A stretch of DNA of 64,000 bases from an uncultured Actinoplanes sp. Lineage in GTDB: Bacteria > Actinomycetota > Actinomycetes > Mycobacteriales > Micromonosporaceae. Positions 7,995-17,539 of this stretch are shown piece by piece. How positions within the stretch are numbered: the first letter of the stretch is position 1; each line of letters opens with the position of its first letter. The DNA is taken from positions 4,091 to 68,090 of the forward strand of contig NZ_CAKUCL010000006.1 in assembly GCF_934643405.1 (NCBI RefSeq). The letters run 5' to 3'. A model generated the notes under the pieces. The model searched no databases and had not been told where the DNA came from. It saw only the letters and a list, made by a program, of their open reading frames with translations. Position numbers and translations under genes: made by a program.

Positions 7995-10886
7995 ATGCGC
8001 TATCCAGAAGCCCATGCGGCCACGAGCGGCTCGGTTCCGTTCACGCTGCGTGGCCCGAAATCCGTGCGGGTGGCACTGACCGCCGCACTCGCGGGCGCGA
8101 TAGGTCTCGTGCCCGCACTCTTCGTAGCGTCACCGGCCATGGCCGCGCCGACGGCAGCCGACGACCTCAGCTGGACCGCCAGCTCCACGACGGTCAACGA
8201 GGGTGACACCGCGTCGCTCGAGCTGAACTGGACGGGCACCGGAACGAACGGGTCGACGGTATCGACGGCCCTGACCTACAGCACCGCGGACGGTTCGGCC
8301 AACCAGGGTTCCGACTACACCGCTGTGTCCGCGGCGCCGATCACCTTCACCGGTGGCAAGGCGACGCTCTCGGTCAAGGCCCTGACCGACAATTCGGACG
8401 AGCCTTCGCCCGAGACGGTCTCGGTGAAGGTGTACGACTCCGCGGCGCCGTCGACCGTCCTGGCGACGGGAACGATCAACATCACGGACATCGACGCCGA
8501 GCCGACCTACACCTTCACCGCCGACAAGACGTCGGTCGCGGAGGACGGCGGCCCGGTCACCGTCACGGCGACGCTGGGCGCGAAGTCGGGCAAGACGGTG
8601 ACGATCCCGTACTACACCGGCGACGTGTCGGCGAAGGCCGGTCAGGACTACGGGAACACCAGCGGCAACCTGGTCTTCAACCCGGGCGATCTGACCAAGA
8701 CCTTCACCGTCGCGATCACCAACGACGACCTGTACGAGGGTGAGAACCAGACCTTCACGATCAACGCCAGCCCCACGGCCGGCGTCGCGGCCACCGCCGC
8801 GCCGATCACGGTCACCATCACCGACAACGACCCGATGCCGAAGGTGTCGATCGGCAACGCGTCGGCCGTCAACGAGGGCTCCAACCTGCAGTTCCCGGTA
8901 ACCGCCGTGGGCAAGGCCGAGAAGGACATCACGGTCAAGTACACGACGGCGGACGCCACCACGCCGGCCACGAACCACAACGCGGCCACCGCTCCCGCCG
9001 ACTACACGGCGGTCTCGGCGGGCACGGTGACGATCCCGGCGGGCACCCTCGGCCCGGTGAACGCCTCGGTGATCACGAAGGCGGACAACCTCGACGAGCT
9101 GGCGGAGGACCTCACGGTCACGCTGTCCACTCCGTCGTCGAACGCGTCCATCGACACCACGGCGGTCACGGCGACCGGTGTCATCAACGACTACGGCAGC
9201 TCCTACCCGGTGGCGAGCCTGACCACCGCCTCCAAGAAGGTGGACGAGGGCAGCGACGGGTCGCACCCGGTGACGTTCACGGTCCAGCTGAACGCCGCCT
9301 CCGGTCGCTCGCAGTCCGTCGACTGGACGGCCGCGGCGAACAGCTCGGCGTCGGCGACCTCGCCGGCCGACTTCAAGGCCACGACCGGCACGGTCACCTT
9401 CGCCCCGGGCGAGCTGACCAAGTCCTTCACGGTCGACGTGGTCGGGGACAAGATCGACGAGTACCCGGACGAGACCTTCACCATCACCCTGGCGACGACC
9501 ACCGGCAGCACGGTCACGACCAGTGGTAACGCCCAGGGCAACATCACGATCACCGACGACGACGCGGCGCCGACCGTGACCCTCGCCGACGTGAGCCAGG
9601 CCGAGGGCGACTACAACTCGGTTGCCCTGTTCACGGTCAAGCTGTCGAACCCGTCGGACGTCAACACGACGTACGACATCACGACCACCGACGTGACCGC
9701 CGACTCGGACGCGACCGGTGCCGGCGCGGCGTCCAACACGGCCGGCGTGGGCAACAGCGACTACAACCTGGCGGGCGCGCTCGTCACGATCCCGGCCGGC
9801 AGCACCACGGGCTACGCGTTCGTGGTCGTCAACGGTGACGACGTCTACGAGACCGCGGAGACCGCCACCATCACGGCGACTCCGAACCAGAACAAGACCC
9901 GGCTGGCCAAGCCGGACGCCGTCAAGGCCACGCTCACGCTGACCAACGACGACGACGCTCCGGTCTTCACCATCCTGTCCGACAAGGGCAAGGAGGGCGA
10001 CACCCTCGCGGCCAAGGCCGTCGTGACCGGCGTCGCGCAGGACAACGGGTACGTGAACGTCAGCTTCATGGGTGGTCGTTACGAGGGCAGCGTCGCTGCC
10101 ACCGAGGACGACTACAAGGTGCCGGACACCAAGTCGTACACCGTCTACGGCGGCACCAAGGAAGGCACGTACTACGACCTCGGCAACGTCGTGCTGAACA
10201 AGGACGAGTACAAGGAGCCCGCGGAGACGATCATCGTTTCCGGCACCAGCTTCGGCGGCTCGCCCGTGGTCAAGAACGGCGTGCTCACCATCGAGGCGAA
10301 CGAGGGCGGCAAGCCCGACGAGCCCGGCGAGCCGAGCGAGCACTACGCGCCCACCATCGAGGCGCCGTACAAGGTCGTCGGTGCGGTGGCCGTGCCGATC
10401 AAGGGCAAGGCCGAGGCCGGTGCCACGGTCGAGCTCTGGGGCGCGCCGGTCGGCGAGGACTCCGACCTGAAGTGGATCGCCAACACCAAGGCGGACAAGG
10501 ACGGTTACTACTGGTTCTCGCGTTGGATCAACGAGGGCTACCGCTTCGTGACGCAGTCCTACGAGAAGAACTCCAAGGAAGTCAAGGTCTGGGTGGAGCA
10601 GGACCCGTACTTCACGGCCGTCTCCTACTCGAAGGGCTACCTGACCCTGACCGTGCAGGGCAACCCAAAGGGTGCCAAGCAGGCGGTGATCATCCAGCGC
10701 TGGTACGACGGCAAGTGGGTCAACGTCACCGGCTGGAAGGGCTACACGGGCAGCAACTACCAGTGGAAGGCCACGGTGAAGGCGGCCTCGAAGTCGTACT
10801 GGACGCTGCGGGCCTTCGTTGCCGGCTACACGCCGGACGGCCTGCTGCCGGGCTACTCGGACGCCAAGAAGGTCACCATCAAGTAA
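7995..10886 (+). CDS. Secreted multi-domain Calx-beta repeat protein
   Basis: This extracellular protein of 963 residues has a long signal peptide (cleavage near LFVASPAMA-AP, about residue 50). About six consecutive Calx-beta domains follow (roughly residues 52-790), each with an NEGD/AEDG-type start, a DYTAVSA-like strand and an acidic ITDDD-type end that suits calcium binding. After a Pro/Glu linker (EPGEPSEHYAP) comes an Ig-like module (AEAGATVELWG), then an aromatic-rich C-terminal domain with YDGKWVNVTGWKGYTG. There is no LPXTG or transmembrane anchor. Family knowledge suggests adhesion or matrix function. Being under a c-di-GMP riboswitch and beside a c-di-GMP enzyme fits a surface or developmental matrix protein. 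Confidence 0.88.
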   Translation: MRYPEAHAATSGSVPFTLRGPKSVRVALTAALAGAIGLVPALFVASPAMAAPTAADDLSWTASSTTVNEGDTASLELNWTGTGTNGSTVSTALTYSTADGSANQGSDYTAVSAAPITFTGGKATLSVKALTDNSDEPSPETVSVKVYDSAAPSTVLATGTINITDIDAEPTYTFTADKTSVAEDGGPVTVTATLGAKSGKTVTIPYYTGDVSAKAGQDYGNTSGNLVFNPGDLTKTFTVAITNDDLYEGENQTFTINASPTAGVAATAAPITVTITDNDPMPKVSIGNASAVNEGSNLQFPVTAVGKAEKDITVKYTTADATTPATNHNAATAPADYTAVSAGTVTIPAGTLGPVNASVITKADNLDELAEDLTVTLSTPSSNASIDTTAVTATGVINDYGSSYPVASLTTASKKVDEGSDGSHPVTFTVQLNAASGRSQSVDWTAAANSSASATSPADFKATTGTVTFAPGELTKSFTVDVVGDKIDEYPDETFTITLATTTGSTVTTSGNAQGNITITDDDAAPTVTLADVSQAEGDYNSVALFTVKLSNPSDVNTTYDITTTDVTADSDATGAGAASNTAGVGNSDYNLAGALVTIPAGSTTGYAFVVVNGDDVYETAETATITATPNQNKTRLAKPDAVKATLTLTNDDDAPVFTILSDKGKEGDTLAAKAVVTGVAQDNGYVNVSFMGGRYEGSVAATEDDYKVPDTKSYTVYGGTKEGTYYDLGNVVLNKDEYKEPAETIIVSGTSFGGSPVVKNGVLTIEANEGGKPDEPGEPSEHYAPTIEAPYKVVGAVAVPIKGKAEAGATVELWGAPVGEDSDLKWIANTKADKDGYYWFSRWINEGYRFVTQSYEKNSKEVKVWVEQDPYFTAVSYSKGYLTLTVQGNPKGAKQAVIIQRWYDGKWVNVTGWKGYTGSNYQWKATVKAASKSYWTLRAFVAGYTPDGLLPGYSDAKKVTIK

Positions 10887-10906
10887 GCACCACCTGACCC
10901 GACGAA

Positions 10907-10940
10907 GGCGGGGGCGGCCCAGGCATGGGCCGCCCCCGTC
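10907..10940. terminator. Strong hairpin terminator after the Calx-beta gene
   Basis: GGGGGCGGCCC (10910-10920) pairs perfectly with GGGCCGCCCCC (10927-10937) around a 6-base loop, and the stem extends to 10907 and 10940. It lies 20 bases after the Calx-beta stop and before the stop of the convergent GGDEF-EAL gene, so it can serve both. Confidence 0.85.
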
Positions 10941-10952
10941 GCCCTGTCCGTG

Positions 10953-13100
10953 CTAGGCCGGTGTGGTGGTCCTCGGCTGAGGCAACAGGGCCGCCATCCG
11001 CCCGGCGTCCACCGGGCGGCCGAACAGGAAGCCCTGGCCGTGGTCGATGCCCAGGCGCCGCAACGTCTCCCATTGCTCACCGGTCTCGATGCCCTCGGCC
11101 ACCGTCTGCATCTTCAGGGCCGCACCCAGGCCCGCGACGGCGTCGACCAGCGCCACGTCGTCCTCGTCGATGTGCACCTCGTCCACGAACGTCTTGTCGA
11201 TCTTGATGACGTCCACCGGGAGCTGCTTGAGGTAGCTGAGCGACGAATATCCCGTACCGAAATCGTCGATCGCCAGGCGGACTCCGAGCCGCCGCAGCGC
11301 GTGCAACGTCTCCTTCGCCGACTGGATGTCGGCCATCAGCATCGACTCGGTGATCTCCAGGGTGAGCGACGCGGCGTCCAGGCCCGCGTCCGCCAGCGCC
11401 GCCGCGACGTCGTCGACCAGTCCGGCGTACTGGAACTGCCGGGCCGAGAGGTTGACGTTGACCTTCAGCGACGCGGCCGCCGGTGCCGCCCGGCGCCAGG
11501 ACGCCAGCTGCGCGCACGCCTGCCGCAGCACCCACCGGCCGAGCGGCACGATGAGGCCGTTCGCCTCGGCCGCCGCGATGAAGTGATGCGGCCCGAGCAG
11601 GCCGTCGCGCGGATGCTGCCAGCGGACCAGCGCCTCCACCGAGGTGAGCAGCTGGGTCTGCATGTCGACCACCGGCTGGTAGAGGACGACGAATTCCTCG
11701 CGCTCCAGCGCCCGCTCGAGATCGGCCCGCAGCTGCGCCTCGTGGAGCACCGACGCGGTCATGGTCGGGTCGAACAGGGCGTAACCGTTGCGGCCGGCCC
11801 GCTTCGCCGCGTACATCGCCAGGTCGGCGTTGCCGAGCAACTGCTCGGCGCCGAGGCCGTCCTCACCGGGGGCGATGCCGATGCTCAACGAACAGGTCAG
11901 ATCGCGGCTGCCCAGGCGGATCGGCGCGTGCGCGGCGCCGAGCAGGCGTTCGGCGAGCCCGGCGGCGTCGTCCGGGGAGACGCCGTGCATCAGGATCGCG
12001 AACTCGTCGCCGCCGAGCCGGGCCAGCAGGTCCTGCTCGCGCACCTGGCCGCGCAGCCGCTCGGCGATCGTGCGCAGCAGCTCGTCGCCGGCGCTGTGCC
12101 CGAGGTTGTCGTTGACCAGCTTGAAGTCGTCCAGGTCGAGAAGTACGACGGTGATCGGCTGGGATGAGGAGGCGGCCAGCGCGTCGTTGAACCGAGCCCG
12201 GTTGGGCAGCCCGGTCAGCGCGTCGGTGAAGGCCTGCCGGCTCAGCTCTTCCTCGAGCTCGCGGCGCTGGCCGATGTCGCGCAGGCTGATCACCGCGGAG
12301 CGCAGATCCGGGTCGTCGATCCAGTTGGTGCCCATCATGTCGACGTAGACCCAGCCGCCGGTGGACGCAAGCCGCGTCTCGACGCGCGCGCTCTCCCCGG
12401 TCGGCAGCGCCAGCAGATCGGTCAGGAAGCCGGAGATCTGGCCGGGCAGGTCCCGGGCGTGGGAACCGAGCAGGCGTTGCACCGACGGGCTGACGTACTT
12501 GAGGCTGCCGTCCGCGCCGATCGCCACGACCGCGTCCGCCGACGCCTCGAGCAGGGCGGCGGCGCGACCTTCGGCCTTGCGCCGGCGGGCGTCCAGGCGC
12601 CGGCGACCCTGCGCGCTGACCGCGGTCAGCACGACCACACAGATCATCATCGCGGTCAGGGTGAGCGTCGAGATCGTCCCGGCGCGGGTCTGCACGGTGA
12701 GCAGGTACCCGTACCCGAGAACCGCGACGAGGCCGAGCAGCACCACGACCCGGGGCGACCACAGCGCCGCCGCGGTGATCAGCAGCAGCACCGCCGCGGG
12801 CAGGTACAGCATCGCGCCGCGCGGATCGGCGACCCCGAACAGCAGCATCACCGGCATCTCGGCGAACCACCAGATCAACAGCTTCCCGCGTACGCCGTCG
12901 CGGCGCACCAGGCGAGCCCAGGGCAACCGCACCAGGGCCGCCTGGGCGACCACCGCCACCATGACCGGGACCAGCCACCAGCGGTCGGCCGGCGGCCACA
13001 ACATCGTGATGCGCAGGCCACCGATCGCGGTGACCGCGGCGGCCACGATCGCGCCCAGCCGGATCTGGCGGGCCCAGTAGTCCGTCGTGTGATCATCCAT
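10953..13100 (-). CDS. Membrane PAS-GGDEF-EAL cyclic di-GMP enzyme
   Basis: This protein of about 715 residues has about five to six N-terminal transmembrane helices (to about residue 160), a PAS-like domain (about 170-290), a GGDEF domain and an EAL domain. The diguanylate cyclase site LARLGGDEFAIL is intact and is preceded by an RxxD inhibitory site (REQD, five residues upstream). The phosphodiesterase motifs SVEALVRWQHP and DDFGTGYSS are intact too, so both activities are possible. I start it at the ATG at 13100, behind GAGGCGAC; a start nine codons earlier is possible. It is convergent with the riboswitch-controlled Calx-beta gene, which makes a local signalling loop plausible. Confidence 0.93.
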   Translation of the reverse strand: MDDHTTDYWARQIRLGAIVAAAVTAIGGLRITMLWPPADRWWLVPVMVAVVAQAALVRLPWARLVRRDGVRGKLLIWWFAEMPVMLLFGVADPRGAMLYLPAAVLLLITAAALWSPRVVVLLGLVAVLGYGYLLTVQTRAGTISTLTLTAMMICVVVLTAVSAQGRRRLDARRRKAEGRAAALLEASADAVVAIGADGSLKYVSPSVQRLLGSHARDLPGQISGFLTDLLALPTGESARVETRLASTGGWVYVDMMGTNWIDDPDLRSAVISLRDIGQRRELEEELSRQAFTDALTGLPNRARFNDALAASSSQPITVVLLDLDDFKLVNDNLGHSAGDELLRTIAERLRGQVREQDLLARLGGDEFAILMHGVSPDDAAGLAERLLGAAHAPIRLGSRDLTCSLSIGIAPGEDGLGAEQLLGNADLAMYAAKRAGRNGYALFDPTMTASVLHEAQLRADLERALEREEFVVLYQPVVDMQTQLLTSVEALVRWQHPRDGLLGPHHFIAAAEANGLIVPLGRWVLRQACAQLASWRRAAPAAASLKVNVNLSARQFQYAGLVDDVAAALADAGLDAASLTLEITESMLMADIQSAKETLHALRRLGVRLAIDDFGTGYSSLSYLKQLPVDVIKIDKTFVDEVHIDEDDVALVDAVAGLGAALKMQTVAEGIETGEQWETLRRLGIDHGQGFLFGRPVDAGRMAALLPQPRTTTPA

Positions 13101-13183
13101 GTCGCCTCGCCGCACGGGCTGCCTCATCGGCGCGGGCCCCGCCGACCTGAGGGAGCCGGGGCACCCATGACAAATGTCAGTGG

Positions 13184-13203
13184 CTGAGTGAGTGCTCGCT
13201 CAG
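13184..13203. promoter_or_regulatory. TetR-type palindromic operator
   Basis: CTGAGTGAGTGCTCGCTCAG is a near-perfect 20-bp palindrome of the TGAGTGAGTGCTCACTCA class bound by TetR regulators of drug exporters. It lies 14 bases upstream of the tetR start codon, overlapping the probable promoter, so it should mediate autoregulation of the tetR-ABC operon. Confidence 0.75.
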
Positions 13204-13217
13204 TTAGGGTTCTCGCC

Positions 13218-13850
13218 GTGGAGAACGTGGAGAACAGGCGCCGGCGGGTGCCCGCCCTCGCTCCCGAGGAGCGGCGCGAGGCATTGATCGCGGCGACCAT
13301 CCCGCTGCTGCACGAGCACGGTCTGGACGTCAGCACCCGCCAGATCGCGGCCGCCGCGGGGGTCGCCGAGGGAACCATCTTCGGCGTCTTCGAGACCAAG
13401 ACGTCGCTGGTCGTGTGCTCGGTGGTCAAGGCGCTCGACCCGGAGGGCACGCTCGGCGCCCTGGCCGCGATCGACCGGTCGCTGCCGCTGCGCGAGCGGC
13501 TGGTGCGGGCCGCGGAGCTGGTGCATGCCCGCTTCGCGGAGAACGCGCATCTGATGAACGCCGCCCGCAAGATGATCATCGCGGGCCTCGGCGATCCGCA
13601 GGCGCGCGAGCGGATGGCGTCGACCCGGGAGCGGTTGCAGGCCGCGATCGCCGCGGTGATCGAACCGGACGCGGCCGCTCTGCGTCAGTCGCCCGGCCAG
13701 GCGGCCCGGTTGCTCCTGTTGTTCTGCGGCGCCAACACGTTCGGGCCGTTCGGCGACCCGGACGGATTCAACGGCGAGGAGGCGGTCTCGCTGCTGCTCG
13801 ACGGACTACTCAAGCGAAACGACGATCGGGGGGGTCAGCCGAGGTGCTGA
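13218..13850 (+). CDS. TetR-family transcriptional regulator
   Basis: This regulator of about 210 residues has an N-terminal HTH (LDVSTRQIAAAAGVAEGTIFGVFETKTSLV, about residues 34-63) and a helical ligand-binding C-terminus. The frame is open from 13188, but that start would lie inside the palindromic operator. I therefore chose the GTG at 13218; a GTG at 13227 is also possible. Its stop overlaps the start of the first ABC exporter gene by 7 bp, so the regulator and the heterodimeric exporter form one operon. The expected role is de-repression of the pump by its substrates. Confidence 0.88.
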   Translation: MENVENRRRRVPALAPEERREALIAATIPLLHEHGLDVSTRQIAAAAGVAEGTIFGVFETKTSLVVCSVVKALDPEGTLGALAAIDRSLPLRERLVRAAELVHARFAENAHLMNAARKMIIAGLGDPQARERMASTRERLQAAIAAVIEPDAAALRQSPGQAARLLLLFCGANTFGPFGDPDGFNGEEAVSLLLDGLLKRNDDRGGQPRC

Positions 13851-15580
13851 TTCGACTGTTACGCGGCCACCTGGGGCCGTACCGGAGAGCGATCGGACTG
13901 GTCGTGCTGTTCCAGTTCATCCAGACCCTGGCCACGCTCTACCTGCCCACGCTCAACGCCGACATCATCGACAACGGCGTGATCAAGGGCGACACCATGT
14001 ACGTGATGCGCATCGGTGGCGCCATGCTGGCCGTCACCGTCCTGCAGATCGCCGCGCAGATCGTGGCGGTCTACTACGGCGCCCGTACGGCGATGGCCGT
14101 GGGCCGCGACGTCCGAGGCTCCATCTTCGAGCGCGTGCAGGACTTCTCGGCCCGTGAGGTGGGCCAGTTCGGGGCGCCGTCGCTGATCACCCGGACGACC
14201 AACGACGTGCAGCAGATCCAGATGCTGGTGCTGCTCACCTTCACGCTGATGGTCTCCGCCCCGATCATGTGCGTGGGCGGCGTCGTGCTGGCCCTGCGCC
14301 AGGACGTGCCGCTGTCCGGGCTGCTGCTGGTCATCGTGCCGGTCCTGGTCACCACGGTCGGCCTGATCATCGTCCGGATGCGGCCGCTGTTCCGCTCGAT
14401 GCAGAAGCGGATCGACAAGATCAACCGGATCATGCGCGAGCAGATCAGCGGCATCCGGGTCATCCGCGCGTTCGTCCGCGACGACCGGGAGCAGGAGCGG
14501 TACCACGGCGCGAACGAGGAGCTCACCGACGTCTCGCTGCGGGCCGGCCGGCTCATGGCGATGATGTTCCCGACCGTGATGCTGATCGTGAACCTGTCCA
14601 GCATCCTGGTGCTCTGGTTCGGCGGTCACCGGATCGACGCGGGCGCCATGCAGGTCGGCGCGCTGACCGCGTTCCTGAGCTACCTGATGCAGATCCTCAT
14701 GTCGATCATGATGGCCACGTTCATGTTCGTGATGATCCCGCGGGCCGAGGTGTGCGCCGAGCGGATCGAGGAGGTGCTCAACACCGAGCCCAGCGTCGCG
14801 CCCCCGGTCGCGCCGGTGACCACGCTGAGCCGGCACGGCCACCTCGAGCTGCGCGACGTGTCGTTCCGGTACCCGGGCGCCGAGGCTCCGGTGATCAGCG
14901 ACATCGAGCTCATCGCCCGGCCGCGCGAGGTCACCGCGATCATCGGCAGCACGGGCAGCGGCAAGACCACCCTGCTGAACCTGATCCCGCGGCTGTTCGA
15001 CCCGACCGGCGGCCGGGTGCTGGTCGACGGCGTGGACGTCCGCGACCTGGACCAGGACCTGCTGTCCCGGACGGTCGGCCTGGTCCCGCAACGGCCCTAC
15101 CTGTTCAGCGGCACGATCGGGTCGAACCTGCGGTACGGCAACCCGGACGCGACCGACGAGCAGCTGTGGGAGGCGCTCGAGGTGGCCCAGGCCCGCGACT
15201 TCGTGGAGCGGATGGAGGGCGGGCTGGACGCGCCGATCGCCCAGGGCGGCACGAACGTGTCCGGCGGCCAGCGGCAGCGGCTCGCGATCGCCCGGGTGCT
15301 GGTGCACCGGCCGGAGATCTACCTGTTCGACGACTCGTTCTCGGCGCTGGACTACGCCACCGACGCGGCGCTGCGCTCGGCCCTGACCAGCTACATCGCC
15401 GACGCCACCGTGGTGATCGTGGCGCAGCGGGTCAGCACGATCCGCGACGCCGACCGGATCGTGGTGCTGGACGACGGCAAGGTCGTCGGGGTCGGCAACC
15501 ACGCCGAGCTGATGGCCGGCAACGTCACGTACCGGGAGATCGTCCTGTCCCAGCTCACCGAGCAGGAGGCCGCCGCATGA
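13844..15580 (+). CDS. ABC exporter half-transporter, degenerate-site subunit
   Basis: This half-transporter of about 578 residues has six N-terminal helices and a C-terminal nucleotide-binding domain. NBD motifs are Walker A GSTGSGKTTLLN, Q-loop LVPQRPYLFSG, signature NVSGGQRQRL and Walker B IYLFDDSFSALD. The catalytic glutamate after Walker B is aspartate and the switch histidine is glutamine (VIVAQRVSTI). This is the non-hydrolytic site pattern known for heterodimeric exporters such as TM287/288 and LmrCD. The GTG at 13844 is the first start that fits the family N-terminus. It pairs with the next gene, which overlaps by 4 bp. Confidence 0.93.
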   Translation: MLIRLLRGHLGPYRRAIGLVVLFQFIQTLATLYLPTLNADIIDNGVIKGDTMYVMRIGGAMLAVTVLQIAAQIVAVYYGARTAMAVGRDVRGSIFERVQDFSAREVGQFGAPSLITRTTNDVQQIQMLVLLTFTLMVSAPIMCVGGVVLALRQDVPLSGLLLVIVPVLVTTVGLIIVRMRPLFRSMQKRIDKINRIMREQISGIRVIRAFVRDDREQERYHGANEELTDVSLRAGRLMAMMFPTVMLIVNLSSILVLWFGGHRIDAGAMQVGALTAFLSYLMQILMSIMMATFMFVMIPRAEVCAERIEEVLNTEPSVAPPVAPVTTLSRHGHLELRDVSFRYPGAEAPVISDIELIARPREVTAIIGSTGSGKTTLLNLIPRLFDPTGGRVLVDGVDVRDLDQDLLSRTVGLVPQRPYLFSGTIGSNLRYGNPDATDEQLWEALEVAQARDFVERMEGGLDAPIAQGGTNVSGGQRQRLAIARVLVHRPEIYLFDDSFSALDYATDAALRSALTSYIADATVVIVAQRVSTIRDADRIVVLDDGKVVGVGNHAELMAGNVTYREIVLSQLTEQEAAA

Positions 15581-17535
15581 CCGCGCCCGCACGAAGGCCC
15601 GCCGGGCCGATGGGTGGCGGGCCGGCCGCCCGGATGATGATGGGTGGCGCGCCCACCGAGAAGCTGCAGGACTTCAGGGGCTCGCTCAAGCGCCTGCTCG
15701 GCCTGCTCAAGCCGCACCGGCTGCTGGTCGCGGTGATCCTGCTGTTCGGCGTGTGCAGCGTCTTCCTGTCCGTGCTCGGACCGCGGCTGCTCGGCCACGC
15801 CACCGACATCATCTTCGCCGGCGTGATCGGCCGATCGGTCGCGCCTTCCGTGACCAAGGCCGAAGCGGTCGAGGCGCTGCGGGCCCAGGGCCAGAACACC
15901 AAGGCCGACCTGCTCAACGCGGTCGACTTCACGCCCGGCCAGGGCATCGACTTCACCCGGCTCGGCCACCTGCTGGCCTGGATCGCCCTGGTCTACCTGG
16001 TCGCCTGGCTGTTCGGGGTGTTCCAGGGCCGGCTGACCGCGCGGGTCGTGCAGCTCGCCGTGTTCCGGCTGCGCACCCAGGTCGAGGAGAAACTGTCCCG
16101 GCTGCCGCTGTCCTACTTCGACCAGCAACCGCGCGGTGAGGTGCTCAGCCGCGCGACCAACGACACCGACAACATCGCGCAGACGCTGCAACAGACCTTC
16201 GCCCAGATGGTCACCGCCCTTCTGACGATCATCGGCGTACTGGGAGCGATGTTCTGGATCTCGCCCCTGCTGGCGCTGATCGCGGTGCTCACCGTGCCGG
16301 TGTCGATCCTGCTCACCACCCGGATCGGCAAGAAGTCGCAGCCGAACTTCGTGGCCCAGTGGGCGACCACCGGCAAGCTCAACGGGCACATCGAGGAGAT
16401 GTTCACCGGGCACTCGCTGGTCAAGGTGTTCGGCCGGCAGCGCGAGGCGGTGGACATCTTCCGGGAGCACAACGACAAGCTGTTCGCGTCGAGCTTCCGG
16501 GCGCAGTTCATCTCCGGGCTGATCCAGCCGGCCATGATGTTCATCAGCAACCTGAACTACGTGCTGGTGGCGGTGGTCGGCGGCCTGCGGGTGGCGTCCG
16601 GTGCGCTGACGCTGGGCGAGGTGCAGGCGTTCATCCAGTACTCGCGCCAGTTCAGCCAGCCGCTCACCCAGGTCGCTTCGATGGCCAACCTCATTCAATC
16701 CGGGGTGGCGTCGGCCGAGCGGGTGTTCGCGCTGCTCGACGCGCCGGAGCAGAGTCCCGAGCCGCCCCCGGTCGACCTGGGCCGGGTCCGCGGCCGGATC
16801 ACGTTCGAGGACGTCTCGTTCCGGTACCTGCCGGACAAGCCGCTGATCGAGCACCTGTCCCTGTCGGTCGAGCCGGGCCAGACCGTGGCGATCGTCGGCC
16901 CCACCGGCGCCGGCAAGACCACTCTGGTGAACCTGCTGATGCGCTTCTACGACGTGGACTCGGGCCGGATCACGCTGGACGGCGTGGACATCAAGACGAT
17001 GCCGCGCGCCCAGCTGCGCGAGGAGATCGGCATGGTGCTGCAGGACACGTGGCTGTTCGGCGGCAGCATCGCGGACAACATCGCGTACGGCGCGGACAGC
17101 TTCGACATGGACGACGTGCAGCGGGCGGCCGACGCGGCGCACGTGGACGCCTTCTGCCGCACGCTGCCCGACGGCTACGACACGGTGATCGACGAGGAGG
17201 GCTCGAACGTCAGCGCCGGCCAGAAGCAGCTGATCACCATCGCCCGGGCGTTCCTGGCCGAACCGAGCATCCTGATCCTGGACGAGGCGACCAGCTCGGT
17301 CGACACCCGCACCGAGGTGCTGATCCAGCGCGCGATGAACAGACTGCGCTCCGGACGCACCAGCTTCGTGATCGCCCACCGCCTCTCCACGATCCGCGAC
17401 GCCGACGTGATCCTGGTCATGGAGGAGGGTTCGATCGTCGAGCAGGGCACCCACGACGAGCTGATCGCCGCGGGCGGCGCCTACGCCCGGTTGTATTCCG
17501 CCCAGTTCGCCCAGGCGGTGGCCGAGGTCGACTGA
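15577..17535 (+). CDS. ABC exporter half-transporter, catalytic subunit
   Basis: This half-transporter of about 652 residues forms the second half of the heterodimeric pump. It carries a Met/Gly/Pro-rich N-terminal extension (about 40 residues) and an extra stretch of about 45 residues between helices 1 and 2. Its NBD is canonical: GPTGAGKTTLVN, NVSAGQKQLITIARA, Walker B ILILDEATSSVD with the catalytic Glu, and the switch His in FVIAHRLSTI. The SAGQ in place of SGGQ in the signature is common in this subunit type. It ends at a strong bidirectional terminator. The function is probably drug or lipid efflux under TetR control. Confidence 0.93.
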   Translation: MTAPARRPAGPMGGGPAARMMMGGAPTEKLQDFRGSLKRLLGLLKPHRLLVAVILLFGVCSVFLSVLGPRLLGHATDIIFAGVIGRSVAPSVTKAEAVEALRAQGQNTKADLLNAVDFTPGQGIDFTRLGHLLAWIALVYLVAWLFGVFQGRLTARVVQLAVFRLRTQVEEKLSRLPLSYFDQQPRGEVLSRATNDTDNIAQTLQQTFAQMVTALLTIIGVLGAMFWISPLLALIAVLTVPVSILLTTRIGKKSQPNFVAQWATTGKLNGHIEEMFTGHSLVKVFGRQREAVDIFREHNDKLFASSFRAQFISGLIQPAMMFISNLNYVLVAVVGGLRVASGALTLGEVQAFIQYSRQFSQPLTQVASMANLIQSGVASAERVFALLDAPEQSPEPPPVDLGRVRGRITFEDVSFRYLPDKPLIEHLSLSVEPGQTVAIVGPTGAGKTTLVNLLMRFYDVDSGRITLDGVDIKTMPRAQLREEIGMVLQDTWLFGGSIADNIAYGADSFDMDDVQRAADAAHVDAFCRTLPDGYDTVIDEEGSNVSAGQKQLITIARAFLAEPSILILDEATSSVDTRTEVLIQRAMNRLRSGRTSFVIAHRLSTIRDADVILVMEEGSIVEQGTHDELIAAGGAYARLYSAQFAQAVAEVD

Positions 17536-17539
17536 CACA

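Noticed and set aside
8130..10343. 737-codon open frame on the minus strand opposite the Calx-beta gene
   Set aside because: Its Arg/Val/Gly-rich, motif-free translation is the usual mirror of a GC-rich coding strand; the plus-strand protein has clear domains and a riboswitch.
13188..13217. Upstream start of the tetR gene
   Set aside because: The extra ten codons lie within the palindromic operator and precede the likely promoter start; family members begin close to 13218.
15391..17538. 715-codon minus-strand open frame opposite the ABC exporter
   Set aside because: Shadow of the catalytic half-transporter gene, with His/Asp/Gln/Arg-biased composition and no motifs.
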